A stretch of 5,240 bases of DNA from Actinomycetes bacterium (lineage in GTDB: Bacteria > Actinomycetota > Actinomycetes > Propionibacteriales > Propionibacteriaceae), in assembly GCA_009785885.1 (NCBI GenBank), contig WQUE01000142.1:1-5240 (forward strand), given 5' to 3'. Made by a program: the position numbers and the translations under genes. Each line of letters opens with the position of its first letter. Position 1 is the first letter of the stretch. Shown here one piece after another: positions 4,982 through 5,240 of the stretch. Under the pieces are notes generated by a model, which ran no database searches, was not told where the DNA came from, and saw nothing but the letters and a program-made list of their open reading frames with translations.

Positions 4982-5240
4982 ATGGGACCAGATACCACCC
5001 GGCGCGTCTACGATGCCGCCGCCGAGCAGGTGCGGTGGCAGGCGTACTGGGCCGAGCACGGCACGTTCACGGCGCGCGACGACTCGGGCCGGCCGTTGCG
5101 CTATCTGCTGGACATGTTCCCGTACCCCTCCGGCGATCTGCACATGGGCCACGCCGAGGCGTACGCGATGGGCGACGTGCTCGCCCGCTGGTGGCGGATG
5201 CAGGGTTTCGAGGTGTTGCACCCGATCGGCTGGGACGCGT
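4982..5240 (+). CDS. leuS: Leucyl-tRNA synthetase, N-terminal part (runs off the right edge)
   Basis: Only the first 86 codons are present. The enzyme charges tRNA-Leu with leucine using ATP and is an essential class I cytoplasmic synthetase. Visible are the N-terminal helix (YDAAAEQVRWQAYW, 10-23), then LLDMFPYPSGDLHMGHAEAY (42-61) with the class I HIGH motif as HMGH at 54-57, and GFEVLHPIGWDA at the cut end, the start of the next conserved block of the Rossmann fold. The SGDLHMGHAEAY form is that seen in actinobacterial LeuRS. ATG 4982 has GGAGAGGGG (4965-4973) about 8 bases upstream. The frame stays open upstream to a GTG at 4868, but that extension overlaps the candidate -10 box and is Arg/Ser/Pro-rich, unlike LeuRS. 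The reading frame is intact as far as seen. Confidence 0.95.
   Translation, partial: MGPDTTRRVYDAAAEQVRWQAYWAEHGTFTARDDSGRPLRYLLDMFPYPSGDLHMGHAEAYAMGDVLARWWRMQGFEVLHPIGWDA

Overview
The window reads as an ordinary chromosomal stretch of a high-GC Gram-positive bacterium (class Actinomycetia). The signs are strong G/C bias at third codon positions, frequent GTG starts, a DUF4192 gene (a family typical of actinobacteria), TANNNT-type -10 boxes, a probable leaderless mRNA, and a leucyl-tRNA synthetase N-terminus of the actinobacterial type (motif HMGH). The genus cannot be fixed from the sequence. No mobile element, CRISPR array, rRNA or tRNA gene is visible.

Left part, bases 45-2942, plus strand: a compact four-gene operon. 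A promoter with strong -35 and -10 hexamers lies inside a cluster of short palindromes (45-86). It drives a 67-residue XRE/Cro-type regulator (107-310), a small four-helix membrane protein (311-754), a NatA/YhaQ-like ABC ATPase with a C-terminal accessory domain (797-1732) and a NatB/YhaP-like ABC-2 permease (1734-2942). The first two genes abut, and the last two are one base apart. The likely picture is a self-regulated ABC exporter of unknown substrate, with the small membrane protein as an accessory or signalling part. The regulator probably binds the palindromes over its own promoter.

Middle, 2985-3947, minus strand: a DUF4192 protein of unknown function, convergent with the transporter operon across a 42-base GC-rich spacer. 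Its upstream region (3948-4190) is shared with the next, divergent gene. It holds two DnaA-box-like 9-mers inside a 12-base direct repeat, a strong 27-base hairpin, and a -10 box so close to the next ATG that the transcript is probably leaderless.

Right part, plus strand: a single-pass membrane protein with a short cytoplasmic tail, a Pro/Thr/Ser linker and a beta-rich external domain (4191-4820). A 161-base spacer follows, with a GC-rich hairpin and a candidate promoter. The window ends in the first 86 codons of leuS (4982 onward), which runs off the right edge.

No clearly new biological system is visible. The points most worth a second look are the operator architecture of the XRE-ABC operon, its uncharacterised four-helix membrane protein, and the paired DnaA boxes in front of the DUF4192 gene.
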